Origin: Rallus limicola
Taxonomy: Eukaryota; Chordata; Aves; Gruiformes; Rallidae
Length of the DNA stretch: 64,000 bases
NCBI GenBank assembly: GCA_022605955.1
Contig: JAKCOZ010000003.1
Span: 43,240,761 to 43,304,760 of the forward strand
Reading direction: 5' to 3'
Shown here: piece by piece, positions 24,540-37,632 of the stretch
Numbering within the stretch: position 1 is the first letter of the stretch
Layout: each line of letters begins with the position of its first letter
Translations under genes and position numbers: made by a program
Notes under the pieces: model-generated
What the model was told of the DNA's origin: nothing
The model's database searches: none
Seen by the model: only the letters and a program-made list of their open reading frames with translations

Positions 24540-26796
24540 TATTAGGAAACCCCCCTTCCTGGTGAGGCCCTCAGACTACCATCTACTACTGCTCCTCCAT
24601 CTGCGTGGTGATGAAGCATGACGTAAAAGCAATCTACAGTAACCTCAAGGTCTAGGATGGTTACTGAGGGAATCTGGAGAACAGGTTGTTGTCTTCCTTC
24701 CCTCCAGTTGCAGGCATCTGAGGAACAGATGGACCCAGTCCATTAATATGTGGCTTTGTGGCTGGTATCACCAACACAGTTTTGGCTTTCATGACAATGG
24801 GATGGCCTAGACAGCACCAGGCTTGAGGAATTCAGATGGGATTTGGCTTTCTCAAAGGAAAAAAAGGGTCTTTACCCAAAGCTAGCATGGCTGATTGACA
24901 GTGCTTTAAACTAGGCTCAAATGCAAAAGGGAGGCCTACAGAGGATGGAAGCACAAAGGTAGCCTCCGAGGAATACAGAGAAGCTGTCTGAGCAGCCAGG
25001 AATCAGGTTAGGAAAGCTAAGTCTGTGATAGAATTAAATCTGGCCAGGGACATCAAGGGCAAGAAGAAAAGTTTTTATAGGTATATCAGTGATAAAAAGA
25101 AGAAAAGGGAAAATGTGTACCCCTTGCAGAATGAAACAGGAGACCTGGTTGCCCATGATATAGAGAGGTACTCAACAAAGTTTTTGCCTCAGTCTTCACC
25201 AGCAGGGGTTCTTGTCACACTGCTCAGGTCATAGAAGACAAAAGCAGGTACTGGGAGGATGAAGAACTGTCCACTGTAGGAGAAGATCGGGTTCTACACC
25301 ATCTAAGGATGCTGAAAGTACAGAAGTCCATCGGACCTGATGAGATGCATCTGTGGGTCCAGAACTGGCAATGAAGTAGCTAAGTCACTATCTGAGAAGT
25401 GATGGCAGTCTGGTGAAGTTCCCACTGACCAGAAAAGGGGAAAAATAATGCCTGCTTTTAATAAAGGTAAAAAAACCAAAACCTGAGTAACTATGGGCTG
25501 GTCAGTCTCACCACTGTACCTGGAAAAATCAGGGAGCAAACCCCTCTAGAAACTATGCTCAGGGATGTGGAAAATAAGGAGGTGAATGCTGATGGCAAAC
25601 TTGGCTTCACAAAGGGAAAATTGTGCCTAAAAAATTGGTGGCATTCCATGATGGGTTTACAGCATTGGTGGATAAGGGAATAGTGACAGATATCATCTAC
25701 CTGAAGCTGTGCAAAGCATTTGACACTGTCCAACAAAACATCTTTGTCTCTAAATTGGAGAGACATGGATTTGACAGATAGAACACATGGTGGATAAGGC
25801 TTCAGTTGGACAGTCTCACTCAAAGACTGGGGAGATCAATAGCTCAATGTGCAAGTGGAGACCAGTACAAGTGGTGCTCCTCAGGCATCAGTACTGGGAT
25901 CAGTACTGTTTAAGATCTTTGTTGGCAATACAGCAGTGGAATCCACTGTACCCTCAGCACAGTTGCTGACAACAGCAAGCTCTGTGGTGTGATTGACACA
26001 TAGGAGGGAAGGGATGCCATCCAGAGGCACCTTGACGTGCATGGGAGATGGACCCATGTGAACTGTATGAAGTTCAAGAAGGCCAAGTGCAAGGTCCTGC
26101 ACTTGGGTCAATGCAATCACAAGCACAGCTACAGGCTGAGCAGAGAATCAATTGAAAGCAGTCCTCAACATGAGCCAGTAATGTGTGCTCACAGCCTAGA
26201 AAGCCAACTTTATCCTGGACTGCATCAAAAAAACCATGACCAGCAGGTCAAAGGTGATTCTTCCCCTCTGTTCTGGTGAGACTGCACATGGAGTACTGTA
26301 TCGAGCCCTGGGGTTCCCAACATAAGAAGGACATGGAGCTGTTGCAGTAAGTCTAGATGAGGGCATTAAAGATGATCAGAGGGCTACAGCACCTTTCCTA
26401 TGAAGACAGGCTGAGAGAGTCGGCTTTGTTCACCCTGGAGAAGAAAAGGCTCCAGGTAGATCATATAGTACCCTTCCAGTACCTATAAGAGGCCTACAGT
26501 AAAGATGGAAAGGGACTTTTTACAGGGGGATGTAGAGATAAGACAAAGGTTAAAGGGTTTAATCTAAAAGAGGGTAGATTTAGATTAAGCATTAGGAAGA
26601 AATTCTTTACAGTGAAGGTTACTGGAGCAGGTTGCCCACAGTGGTGGATGCTCCATCTCTGGATGTTTTCAAGGTCAGGTTGAACGGGGCTTTGGGCAAA
26701 CTGGTCTAGTGAATGGCCCCTGCTCATGGCTGGGGGAGTTGGAACTAGATGATCTTTGAAGTCCCTTCCAAATCAAACAATTCTGTGATCTTTGTG
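24540..26796 (+). mobile_element. Longest CR1 copy, about 2.25 kb
   Basis: This is the most complete copy in the window. It starts within the region between the endonuclease and reverse-transcriptase domains (ttgtggctggtatcaccaac at about 24758, then ttgacagtgctttaaactagg at about 24895) and runs to the CR1 tail caattctgtgatctttg. The frames are broken many times. One frame at 25025-25234 reads [21 protein letters not shown], the N-terminal part of the CR1 reverse-transcriptase region. The stretch 25690-25740 holds motif A in damaged form (caaagcatttgacactgtcc). The 3' end of ORF2 is at about 26280-26660. No part is likely to encode a working enzyme. About half of a full-length CR1 (roughly 4.5 kb) is present. 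Confidence 0.92.
25025..25234 (+). pseudogene. CR1 ORF2 fragment before the reverse-transcriptase core
   Basis: Seventy codons are open. Residues 1-60 ([20 protein letters not shown] then [19 protein letters not shown]) match the sense and order of the region just N-terminal to the CR1 reverse-transcriptase core. The frame is closed by a stop after LLRS and the rest of the element continues in other frames. It is a relic of the longest CR1 copy here. Confidence 0.7.
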
Positions 26797-27793
26797 TAAA
26801 AATTACCTGGATATACTTTGGCCATTTTTCTCTCCGTTTGAAACTGAACTACAAAAGATTTTTATAAGTAAGCATATTAATGTACCTGTACATGGAACTG
26901 TGACTTAAGGTGACATAGATGGTGGTGGCATATTGCAAAGGACCATGACTCAGATTTCATGCTAACAATGCTATGTGTAAATGTTTCTCACCTCAAAATC
27001 AGCCACCAATATGACCTTAGACTGAGAAGTGAGTGAATTTACAATGACAAGTGAACACACACATCTCTATCACCAAAGCAACTTCAAAAAAACAAAGTCC
27101 TTGTTGGGGATGACATTCACTTCTAGGGACAAAGAATCCTTCACCTTACTAAAGCAAAAGGCCTTTCTAAGCTACACTTGAAGAGAGAAATGTAACGTAC
27201 TGCACTAAAGCAGACACTATCTGCAAAAGAAAAAGAAGTAACTAAGATATCTTATTCTTCTAAGACATCAACAAAACCTATAGATCTGTAAAAGAACAAC
27301 AGCCTGGCACAAAACATAAGAAGGGAAACTAGAATGCATTTCAGGAAAACGGATCTAAAATCAATCTGAAAATTGCAACCTGAAAGAAAGGACGACACAA
27401 GTAATTACGACTTTCACTTTGAGCTACAGATAAACTGTCCTTTATATAAAGGGAAACTAAGCTCCCCAAACATCTGCCTACATAGCTCCTGTCAATCAAT
27501 ATGATTCTTCTGCTCTAAAAATTCTAAATCTCTTTCTTCTATATCCACATGTCATTATATCAGGAAATGTATAATATTTAATGAAACTCTTACCATTTGC
27601 ATATGCTGTGACTGTTTTAAATAACATGGTGCAGGCAGCTAAACCATTTTCTGTGCTATCTTCTGCATAGTTCTCTATATTTTACATGGATTGTTGCAAT
27701 TATCTGCAAGCCAGTCTATCAAAAAAATATATGACATTCAGAAAAATAAAATGCTAGAAACTTTACAATAAATATTCAAACATGGTAGTAATA

Positions 27794-27862
27794 GGTGAAT
27801 GGTTGGACTGGATGATCTTTTAGGTCTTTTCCAACCTTGATAATTCTGTGATTCTGTGATCA
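27794..27862 (+). mobile_element. 69-bp CR1 3'-tail fragment
   Basis: The piece ggttggactggatgatc ... ttttccaaccttgataattctgtgattctgtgatca is only the very end of a CR1 with two tail repeats. It is an extreme 5' truncation, or the tail of a CR1-mobilised SINE. It is the last well-supported CR1 piece before a 19-kb stretch almost lacking them. Confidence 0.85.
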
Positions 27863-30800
27863 TCTAAAGCTTCAGTGTTTAGCAATTGAAAAAACATGAC
27901 AGAAAACTGAAATGTGTGTCTAAATATAGGAACGTAATCCTCTCTGTTAGAGCCATGCTGAGAAAATCAAAGGTTAAAGGTAGTGGAGATACAACATCAA
28001 TTTAAAGTTTATCTGTTGTTAGACCACTATTTGTTTAGAGAAACTGTAAAGACAGAAAGTTTTAATTAAGTGAGACAAAAGTTGATCACATATTGGAGCA
28101 TGGTCAGGAGAGCCTTCTTAGTGTCCAGAGTCATGTCAAGAAGTTAGATATAATAATTTCAAGGGTATTTATGAAATCAATACCACAATATAGCAGTCAA
28201 TAGTTGTTCTGTATTATGAATTCAAATAATTGAACTTCTTGCAATGTGCAGAAATAGAAAATGCCTCTGAACAATGGAAGTTTTTTTAAGAAGTTGTTTT
28301 TCAACCAGTATCTTTTCATTTTATAGATGCCTGCTATAAATGTATGACTATCTTATAATGTCGGCTTAAGAAACAATGGCAGCTCTGAAATATGGAAGAA
28401 ATTTCTTCAGAATTCCCAGTTACAGTGAGATTAAAAAATGACACCAGATCTTTTATATGAGAGGCTTCCTGAGACCACAAGTTAGGAAAGCATATGCAGT
28501 TAAAACAGCATTAGACCATGGATATAGTTTTCCATAAGTATTTAAATCTCAAAAGTCAGTAGATCAAATCAGAAGCATTAGTGTTCCAAATCACTACTGC
28601 AAATCACCAGCAGAAGCAAAAGTATCAGTCCTGCCTGCACCTACAAAGAGATTATTCATCATTCTATGTCTGGACCACATTTTCAGAAGCAAGTACAAAA
28701 TTAGCCACCTAGAACAGGAATTATACATGAAAAGAGGTCAGAACTGAAGATGAAAAGCATGGCCAGTTACAGTTACAGCTCTGAAGAAGTTTTAAATTTA
28801 ATTTGCATTTCTAAATGGACTACTATTTCCTTTGGTCCCTTGCTATTCATCTTCTGAAGATGTCTCTGAATACAAACCTAACTGAATGTTTCTCTTGACC
28901 TTCATAACTTGTCAATAAAGTAAGACATTTTCACAGACATAGCAGAACATCCTGTCCTGCCAGAAGAAAATCCCAAGTAAATTAAAGGATGGAAAATCTG
29001 GCTCCCAGCCAGAGACAAAACTCTCATTTACCACAATTGGACAAAAACCCACTCCAGCTGAACAGAGACATTCAACTGCTCATCATCCACCAAGCCACTG
29101 GATGCTTCTTCTACATATCAGGAAGAAAGAAGTGTTAAGATACCCTTTTAGGTTTTATGTGGTTTCTGGTGATACCCACTGTTAAAGGGTTAGGAGGAAG
29201 TAGTCAGTGTCACTTACAAGGTCCTCCATGACACCACAAGTCCTTCTGAAGAAGATAACGTTTGTTCTAAATCCAGTACAAGCTACTCACTAGAAACCTA
29301 TGTGAATCGTGCAACGTGTTGTAGCAATAAAATACCTAAAAATCATGGTGCACAAAATAATATCATAGTGCAAAGACAATGGACCTGCAGACCATTTCTT
29401 AGTTTCTTTCCTTTAGCAAAAACCTGGTAGATTTTCAAAGACACCTAAGAAATCATTCACCATATTTTTTCCTACAACTTCTTAACAAGGAACTGGACAA
29501 ACCCAAAAGATGCAAATATCAAGATATACATACCCACTCAGCAGTTTTGAAGTTCCCAACAAAAATATTTAGAAAAGATTCCTAGAAAACCTTCTACTTT
29601 CTTCTATGCTTTGTGTCTAGGATGCATCTTTGTTCTAAAATGTTGATGCCTAAATTTGGCCCCAGAATCTTCTGAAATACATGTTTACCAGTGCTTTAAT
29701 GCTCTGCAGAAGATACAGTCATCTCTTGGAAGGATACTATTTATCTAGTTGAGGTTTGAGGGAAGGGTTGGGGGTAGAGGAGAGGGGAGGGGTGGGAATC
29801 ACCTGGGTGTCTACAGTTTTGACCATGTCAAAAATCTTCTTTCCATCTGGAAAATACTCCCTAGGTAAACTTTATCATGTTTTATTTTGTGTTTTGTTTT
29901 AAATTCAAACTGTATAATGAAAGGAATCTCAGAAAGATTTGATCATCAACTGCAGTAATTTCAGCAGATACTCATTTTCCACTGCAATCTTAAACTCATT
30001 GTTAACAGGAATGTTTCACATCTCTATTAAATAAAATTTACAATTCATTCATATTCCATCTTGTATTTATTACTGTATTAAAGCACTACTACCCTTTAGA
30101 AGTATTCATATTGTATGTGTTTATGCATATGTGTACAAGGAGGGCCAAAAAATCTGGTTTAAAAGTGAATGCGAAAGTATTGCCTATTAGAGTACACAAA
30201 CACAATGAAACTTTCAGCTATGCTATTTGCCAAATGTCAAGGGAGAAATATTATTTCAGAATATTCACTGAAATATCCCAAAGCTCCAAACCACTTTCCA
30301 ATGCAATTTAGGCTGGACTACAACAATAGCTTCAGGGGCTGTTCTTCAGTGAAAGTCAATGCACTGACTTCAGCGCAGAAATACACTTTAACTTAAATCA
30401 GAATTTTGGGTATTTCTGAAAACCTATCAGGTAGCTGATTTTGTGCAAAATTTGCTCATGGTGCTTTAGGTTTCTGACACAACACAGTACAGAAAGCATC
30501 TGTTAAAAACCTCTCTAACCACATGTAGGGCTCAGCAAATCACTGAGGTAAGAAGCAAAAGAAAAGGGCAGGGGTCATCTCCGATTTAACTTTAAACAGG
30601 CATGAGCTGCAGGGGACCACTGGCAGCAACTAGCTTTCATAAATAAACAAATGACCAGCACTCGTAAACTTCTGCTCTCAGCCAGAGATGCACAGAGACC
30701 GGATCCTGCTGAAGGTCCCCAGGGGCCCTGCCTTGCTGCCAGCTGAAGCAGCTGTGGCAAAGCTTTTCATTTCGGCACTGCAGATCAAGCAGGCACTGCA

Positions 30801-33800
30801 GCATTAATCTCCACTGTCTCCAGGAAAGCATTTGTTGAAAACTGGCGACGATGTGAAACCACTAGTGTTCTCCCACCACCAACAGCCAAAATAAAGCTCA
30901 TCAGCACATTGTGAAACAATGCCCATTCAACAGCACGATCCTTCTCCACGCAGCTTATTCTGCCCCTACTCAAAAACACTGCCAAAAAGTGGCAGTCATT
31001 TAAAAAGATGCTCAAAGGGGCAGCAGAATCTTTCATAAAGTGAAAGAAGCCACCCACCTCTAGCATGAAGGAATCTACATGTGCCAGTAAGAAACCCTGC
31101 AGGGACCACAAAATATGCTTTTTCCCAACTGTTTGTTCACAGCATATGAGTTATTGGATTCCTAAGCACCAATGCTTGAAAACAGCTAATTATAAAACAC
31201 TGCCTTTCAAAAAAATTCAACAAAAAATCCCAAACAAACAAAAAACCGCATCAGAAACATAGATGCTGTTTATAAAAAAAGAATCCTAAAAAGTTCTATC
31301 AGCCTGATGATTCTGTGAAAAGGTGTTTGATGGCAGATGATCTTCTCCAATGGAAAGAATCAAAATTACTTTGCTGTCTGGGGTTGGTATGCATCCTGCA
31401 GTTATACATCTTCCAGTATAGGAAGACTACAATAGAGTTAACTGTTCTTCATCAGCCTGGCAAAAATGAAAGCTGAGAAGAAAGAAGAATGCTGTCACCA
31501 TGTACGTTGCCTGTCCTCACAAGAAAGACTGAATGTTTCAGACAGCTGTACCAACTCCTATTCACCTGTTATGAATCAGATTCCTTCCCTCTGCTTGGCT
31601 CCCAAACGCTTTTTCACACAAAGAAAATGTAAACACGTACATACAGCTAATAGCTAAAAAAACTGACAACTGTTCTTGTCATAAAGCAGGTGGATTATAA
31701 GCAAAACGTGAATGTTGCCATAACAGGGTCTCTAGCATGACAAAAAAACCCAAACCAAAACAAACCAAATGCAGTACTATGTAAAGAATAGGGTCTTTTG
31801 AATTTCCTTTGAAAAGTTCCTTTTTAAACCTCTTTGTTTAAAAAATCAGTATTAGGGAAATATTTGCAGAATGTCACAGAAAATACACAGACTAATTTGC
31901 ACCAAAGATTTCAGGGATTTAGCTTGGCTAATTGACTAGAAGGCCTTAATACATGGTTGATGGTTTTGGACGTTCTTCATGCATCCCTGAAGTGGATGCT
32001 TCTTCCTTGCAAGGAAAGAAAATCCCTTTGAAACACCAAGATACCCTAGCATCCCACAGGTGCAATACTTCACAGATTCCTTTTGAGTCTCCTGCTGATG
32101 TCCTGCATAGACACACATGGTTTGGGCCTGACAGCTTGAGCAGTTTCCACTTTCCCTTTTACTTCCCCACAACACACATACATTTTTCAAGATAGCACGT
32201 GAAAGTTTTTCTGTGTCTTAAATTACTATTCAGGGGCCTCAGCTTGGACACACTGGTTTTGGAGAAATTTGTGCTATCAGTTGCTGCCTTTTCTCAATAG
32301 GTGTGGGATCACAATGTACAGAGTTAGCTATAAAGCAGTCAGGTTTTCTGTCTGCCATCCGGAACAAACTGGAATATTTAGCTAACAGTCTCATTTAGAA
32401 CCTAAAACTTCCTTAAGTTAGAATAGATTTTACAATAGCTGAACAATTACAGTTCTAGTTAAAACTTGGTGAAGATATACATCATGCAAGCATGCTTAAA
32501 ATGTTCGTTAGTGAGCTCATGCATAAAGGGCTAAATTAAGAACAGGGTTTCAGGGAAGATGCTGGAGACTATCTGTCTATACAGAAACATTTGTCTTCCA
32601 CGGTATGCTTTATCCATCGATAAACTAAAATACCAGTTTACTGAACTGTTTTAAGAATGAAGGTGCTGGTGTGTATGACTCACATTTTATTAAGGTAATG
32701 ACCATGATGCATTCTATTTAGATATGCATCTCGATGCTGAAGATGATCTTGGCGAGAAAGAACAATATAGCTATGCTATTCCAGAGCATTACACAATCAT
32801 AGATGAGGTATCTCTTTGTGGATAAAAGAAATGCTCACAATCAAGCAAATAATTGCAACTACTAACACAATGCAATCAAAACATATTACTAATTAGCACT
32901 AGGGTGCAACCCTTACACAAATAATAGATACACACATACCTACATATATAAATGAGGGGAACAGTTTCCAAGTTGCCTGAAAATAATGATTTAATAATAC
33001 ATGTTTATTGATTTTATTTTCCCTGCAAAGACTTATATCATCTTGTTTCATATTTAGATGTATTACAAAATGAATCTTGCAAAGCAGATAATCTGATGTG
33101 ATTAATCACTGATACTATTTTGGAAGAAAGCTATCCATACTTGCAACTGTTGCTGCTGCTGGCAATGCACATGGAAGCACCTGGGCAGTGAGACTTGAAC
33201 CTGAGAAAAACAGAGGCAACTTCTGCTCAGTCCCTTCACACAAGCCATCCCCGGTCAAAACACTGAATATGGGAGCATGTGTGTGTGTGCACGGAGCAGG
33301 GAAGGGCATGCAAGCTTCCTATTCCTAGCTTGTAAATTCAAACAGCAGTACATTTAAGTATGTGTCTGTGTGTGTGAGGCGGGGAAAGATGCATCCTCCT
33401 CTCAACCCAAGGTCCCCATCACAGCACAGACCCTGCAGGCACCAGAGGCAATATCAAACCTCCTGCCTGTTTGAAGGGCACAGGACCAGGCCTAAAGCAA
33501 GCAGGAATGGTGAACGCTGCACTTTGAAGGAGTCCTTCAGCACCACAAAAATTTGGCTATTAGAATGAGCATGATTCTAAGAGAATGACTGGTGCAGACT
33601 GGGAAGGCTGCAAAATCCAGCCTGCTGGAGGGAGGTAGGAATGCTACCCTCTGACTTGACAGACAAAGCTAGTGACAGGCAGCTAAATCCCTGCAATAAA
33701 AAGGCAAAAAGAGAAAGCCCTCACAATTCAAGCAGCTTTTGAAGCAGCAAGAGAGACAAAATCCCGAAAGGTTATCTCACAATGGGTGCTTGATCAGGAT

Positions 33801-36291
33801 CATTGCCCAGGCCTTCAGCAGTGCGCTTATCTCAACAAGAATTACTATCCAAGAAACACAAAGAAATAATTTCAGAGGTTCCTGATGGACTGGATTGCTT
33901 TCAGATCAGAAAACTAGAAGCTTTTGTAAAGATGGAAAGTAACAAGAATATTCTGAAGAGATATCAGTCATGCCTGCACAATGTATATGCCTGATTTACG
34001 TGGGCTGATTTCACATAAATATATATATTGAACACATACAAATATATAAAATTGTTCCTGCCTATATCATTCTCTAAACATAGGATTTATGCAGCTTTAA
34101 ATAGATATATATGATAATGAAAGAGAAATACATTCAGCCTATGCAGCTTCAATTCAACAAAGCATCCAGAGCACACAAACTCTAAATAAAAGTATTTCCA
34201 GATAGTGGTACATCTCTTTTCTTTGAAGAGATACATTAATCATTTTAGCTAGCCTCAAACTGAAGTTTATACATAAAACAATTTAAAATTAACTATTGAT
34301 GGTGTTTATTTTCAGTGGTGCTGGGCAAAGATACAAACCATAAGTAGGTAGGAGAGTCAAGTATTTAAAGGAGGCTTCAAGTTTGTGTCTTCCCCTGAAT
34401 TGCAGTGACAGTGAAATAATGCTGCTATTCAAAGAGAGAAATGACAACATACTTCAAGTTTAGAATAAACTTTCTTATTCCTTCCCTATCTGCTTGATTA
34501 GAAACATCTGTACCTCAGGGAGAAATGTGACTCTTCAGGCAAGACTGCCAACCAAACCAACAGGATTTAGCACACAAATCTGTAGCTGGATTGCTACAGA
34601 GGAGGCCTGAAACATCCCCTAGAACTGCCTGTGTACCAGCTACCAAATAAAGACAAAAATAGACTCCCTGGTGCAGGCAAACAGCGAGTCAACTATTTTT
34701 AACTCAGGTCTTCAAATGCATTTTTAAGTTGCTTACATCTAGAAGCAATCCCTTAAGGTTCTACAGGCAGTTTGACTTGACAAACAGGCATGAAAAATAC
34801 TTTTCACATGTTCTGCATAGCACAGGCTTATTACATAAAAATGAAACTGAATTCCTCATTCAATTTTAGGCACTCTGATGAATACATCGAAACAAATTCC
34901 TGTTGGCACAAACATGTTTTTTCAAAACAAAATAAATGCAATTAAGCTGTTACTGGTCTCATTACGTTGCTTTGTGGCATTCTCAAGAAATTAAAAACGA
35001 GTCAAAAGGCCTGCCCGTGGTCAAGACATACAACACCCACCCACCCAGCTTTGCCAGCTGGTTTGTATCTTCAACTGTGTAAGGAAACAGCTGTCTATAT
35101 AACTAGCATCCACAACTGCAAAGCTGGACTGTTCAAATATGCTGGACACTCTAACTTCTGCCTTTTATAACTGCCAATCTAAGATAGTAAAACACATTGC
35201 AAGAGGGGACAGGCTGCTTGTATTAACATCTGAGCTGCACTGTAAGCATGACTGAACAAGCACACAGCTATTCCTCAGAGCACACTTCTGCCAGCTGTGG
35301 GACAGAGCTCTCCTGGTCCTTCTGCAGCTGCAGCATGGGAAGTGTTATACAGCCCTGAGAATTTATGGGAGGAAACAAGGGTCCAGCAAGAGCAACAAGT
35401 AGCCATAGGTTGCATGCCCCACTTTGTCTTCTACACAGAGGTGAGGAAAGTCAGTGGAATGCCAGAAGATGATCTCTGCTGAGGCTTTGTTCCCCAGTCT
35501 GTCTGCTTGCACGGGTTTCTACATAGATGTTGTATATTTCTTCTCATTAGTTACATGAGCAGTGCAGCATGGAAGTGCCTAGGATTACTTGCATGATTAA
35601 TCATGCCAGCAGAACACCTACAGACCTAAGCCTTCGTGAATGACAGCTCTGCCTTCCAAACAATAGAGAAAATTTATGTCCACAGTGAGGTCTGTTTAAA
35701 GCCAGCAGAAGCACTTACATGAGCAGAGAAAACAGGGAAGGAAAAGATACAAATATGAGGCAGTTTATTACTTTCTTCAGTTGCTCTTTTTACTCTCCCA
35801 CAGCCTCAGGAGAAGCCACCAACACTGCAGTGGCTACAGCAGGACCATTTTATTCAAAATAAACCCAAACCAATGGACCTGTTCCCATCTCAGAAACAAG
35901 TTTATAAATTGGTTTAGTATCATTAAACAGAAAAGCAGATGTCAAAGGTGGGACATACCAACAAGTGAGACACAAATCCCACTGAATCAGAAAGGAGTTT
36001 GGGTAGGCATTGAAGGGAGTCTAGATTTGACTAGGTGTGACTTTCCCCAAACCCAAGATTTTCAAAGAGTCCCATTTTGACAGGTCTGTGTGACAGAAGC
36101 TTCACCTTTAGAAATACACTTTGCCAGCTTCCATGCAGCTGAAGAGTCATCCTTGTACATGGCCAACCTGTCTGATTATACAATAACCTCATGATCACAT
36201 AGTTTAATTCCTCTCAGCCATTACCAGGTAACATCTGTGGTAAACAGTACCTGGTTACCTTTTAAACTGGCAGATTCCTTTCAACTTCAGG

Positions 36292-36318
36292 AAAACAAAC
36301 AAACAAACAAACACACAA
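36292..36318. repeat. (AAAC)n microsatellite
   Basis: About five tandem copies of aaac, followed by acacac, are directly visible. Confidence 0.9.
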
Positions 36319-36461
36319 AACCACCCTAAAAGAACCCACTTTCTCCCAAGTGCCATACATTTACAGCAACATGCAAAGTTCAGTTCCCACTAAATCCAAG
36401 TTAACATCTAGGTGCTAAGAACTGTGGACTAGTGAACACAACACATGGCTTCCTCACACCT

Positions 36462-36510
36462 ACACACACACACACACACACACTCACACACACACACACA
36501 TACACACACA
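36462..36510. repeat. (CA)n microsatellite
   Basis: About 24 CA units with two interruptions (ctca and atac) are visible. Confidence 0.95.
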
Positions 36511-37499
36511 GAGCAGCTCAGAAAAAAGCATTGTTTTGAAAATTCAAAACCAAACAAAATACCAAAATAGGCAAGTGTAGTTCATTATTTATGCAAATGA
36601 AAAACATTTCATATAAGAAATGCTGCAGAATAGCAAAGCAAGGTGTGCATTTAGCTGCTGTAGGAAGGAGAAGCTGAGCACCAGCTGCAAGAAGGAAAGG
36701 CTTGGATAGAAGTGTATAGTTGCTACTTCTTTTGCCTTTCAGAGAAGTTTCCACTAGAAGAAACGGATTTGGTCCTAGGAGAAAGGACGTATTGTTGCCC
36801 AGCAATCAGCATTATTCACAATGTGACTCGAGACTAAGAAAATGTCAGAAAAACGCAGCTAAGCTCCATCTGACCTCAAACCGGTTTAGGGTAATGCACA
36901 GCAAAGCCACAGCCTATGTTTTCATTTGCAAAACTGCAGGGTGCCACGGACTGACTTTATCTTGTCTGTTGCAAACGGATATTAAGCAGATACTGCCTAG
37001 AAATGCAAAGCCAACACCACAGCCAGCTCTGGACGGCTACCCCGAGTTGTGTTCTTGTCACCCTGTGTTCTAGCCAACCGCTTACGGTCTCGTCCGCTGG
37101 CGCCTTTCCTGTGATGACCGGATCACAAGCGCTGCAGGCGGACCGAGCCAGGCTCGGCCGGGCATTTTCATCCCGAGCCCGGCGACCATCCTGCCCCCGC
37201 CGAGACAGCGCCGGGACTACACCGCGAGGCAGGGGCAGGGGAGGGAACCCCTCCTTCCCTGCGCGACTCCCCACGCCGCCCGACGTGCCTTCGGACCCGC
37301 CGCGGAGCAAGCCGCGCCCGCCGCCGGCGCGGCGCTCAGCACCGCGGACAGCGCCCCCGCGGAGACCGGGCGGGCGGCGACTTCCCCCGGGCACCCGCGG
37401 GCGGCCGGGACCCCCCGACCCGGGACCGGGGGAGGCGTCCTGCCCCGCCGGGGCTCGCGCACACCCACGCGCGCACACCGCGGCGCCGCCGTCACTCAC

Positions 37500-37605
37500 C
37501 ACATCCCCCGCAGGGCGCACCGCCGCCGCCGCCGCCCGCCGCCCCCGGCGCCGCGGACGCCCCCCGCAGCGCGGCGGCGGTGGCGCCGGGCGGCCGCGGC
37601 TCCAT
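37500..37605 (-). CDS. Possible first coding exon of an unrecognised gene
   Basis: On the minus strand an ATG at 37605-37603 (context CCGC-ATG-G) opens 35 codons and one base, ending exactly at a consensus splice donor G|GTGAGT at 37500/37499. The peptide starts MEPRPPGATAAALRG, has a run of six glycines at residues 24-29, and ends APCGGC. It is low-complexity Ala/Pro/Gly with no hydrophobic signal segment, as in the disordered N-termini of many cytoplasmic or nuclear vertebrate proteins. An in-frame stop (37629-37627) lies 21 bases upstream of the ATG, which supports this as the first possible start if transcription begins upstream. That stop is inside the alternative donor at 37630, so using that donor would remove this ATG and leave a 5'-untranslated exon. 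The next exon must be left of 37.5 kb and I could not find it. Gene identity is unknown, and GC-rich DNA gives open frames by chance, so confidence is limited. Confidence 0.3.
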
Positions 37606-37624
37606 GCGGAGGGCAGCGGCGGCG

Positions 37625-37632
37625 GCTCACCT
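37625..37632 (-). promoter_or_regulatory. Alternative splice donor on the minus strand
   Basis: The minus-strand text GGGAG|GTGAGC matches the donor consensus. With the donor at 37499 it would give alternative first-exon ends 131 bases apart, one containing and one excluding the ATG at 37605. Confidence 0.4.

Larger units (their letters stand above)
27863..37079. other. Repeat-poor AT-rich sequence next to the CpG island
   Basis: Over 9 kb I find no transposon that I recognise and no certain exon. Simple repeats are (AAAC)n at 36292-36318 and (CA)n at 36462-36510. If the minus-strand gene starting in the CpG island is real, this is its first intron. Open frames such as 30785-31111 (minus, 108 codons) and 33803-33994 (plus, 63 codons) have no known motif. 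Confidence 0.5.

Noticed and set aside
30785..31111. 108-codon open frame on the minus strand
   Set aside because: It looked protein-like at first, but there is no domain, and the overlapping plus-strand readings are similarly ordinary.
36462..36510. Regular repeats as a possible CRISPR array
   Set aside because: It is a plain dinucleotide repeat without spacers. No CRISPR array is expected or seen in this vertebrate sequence.
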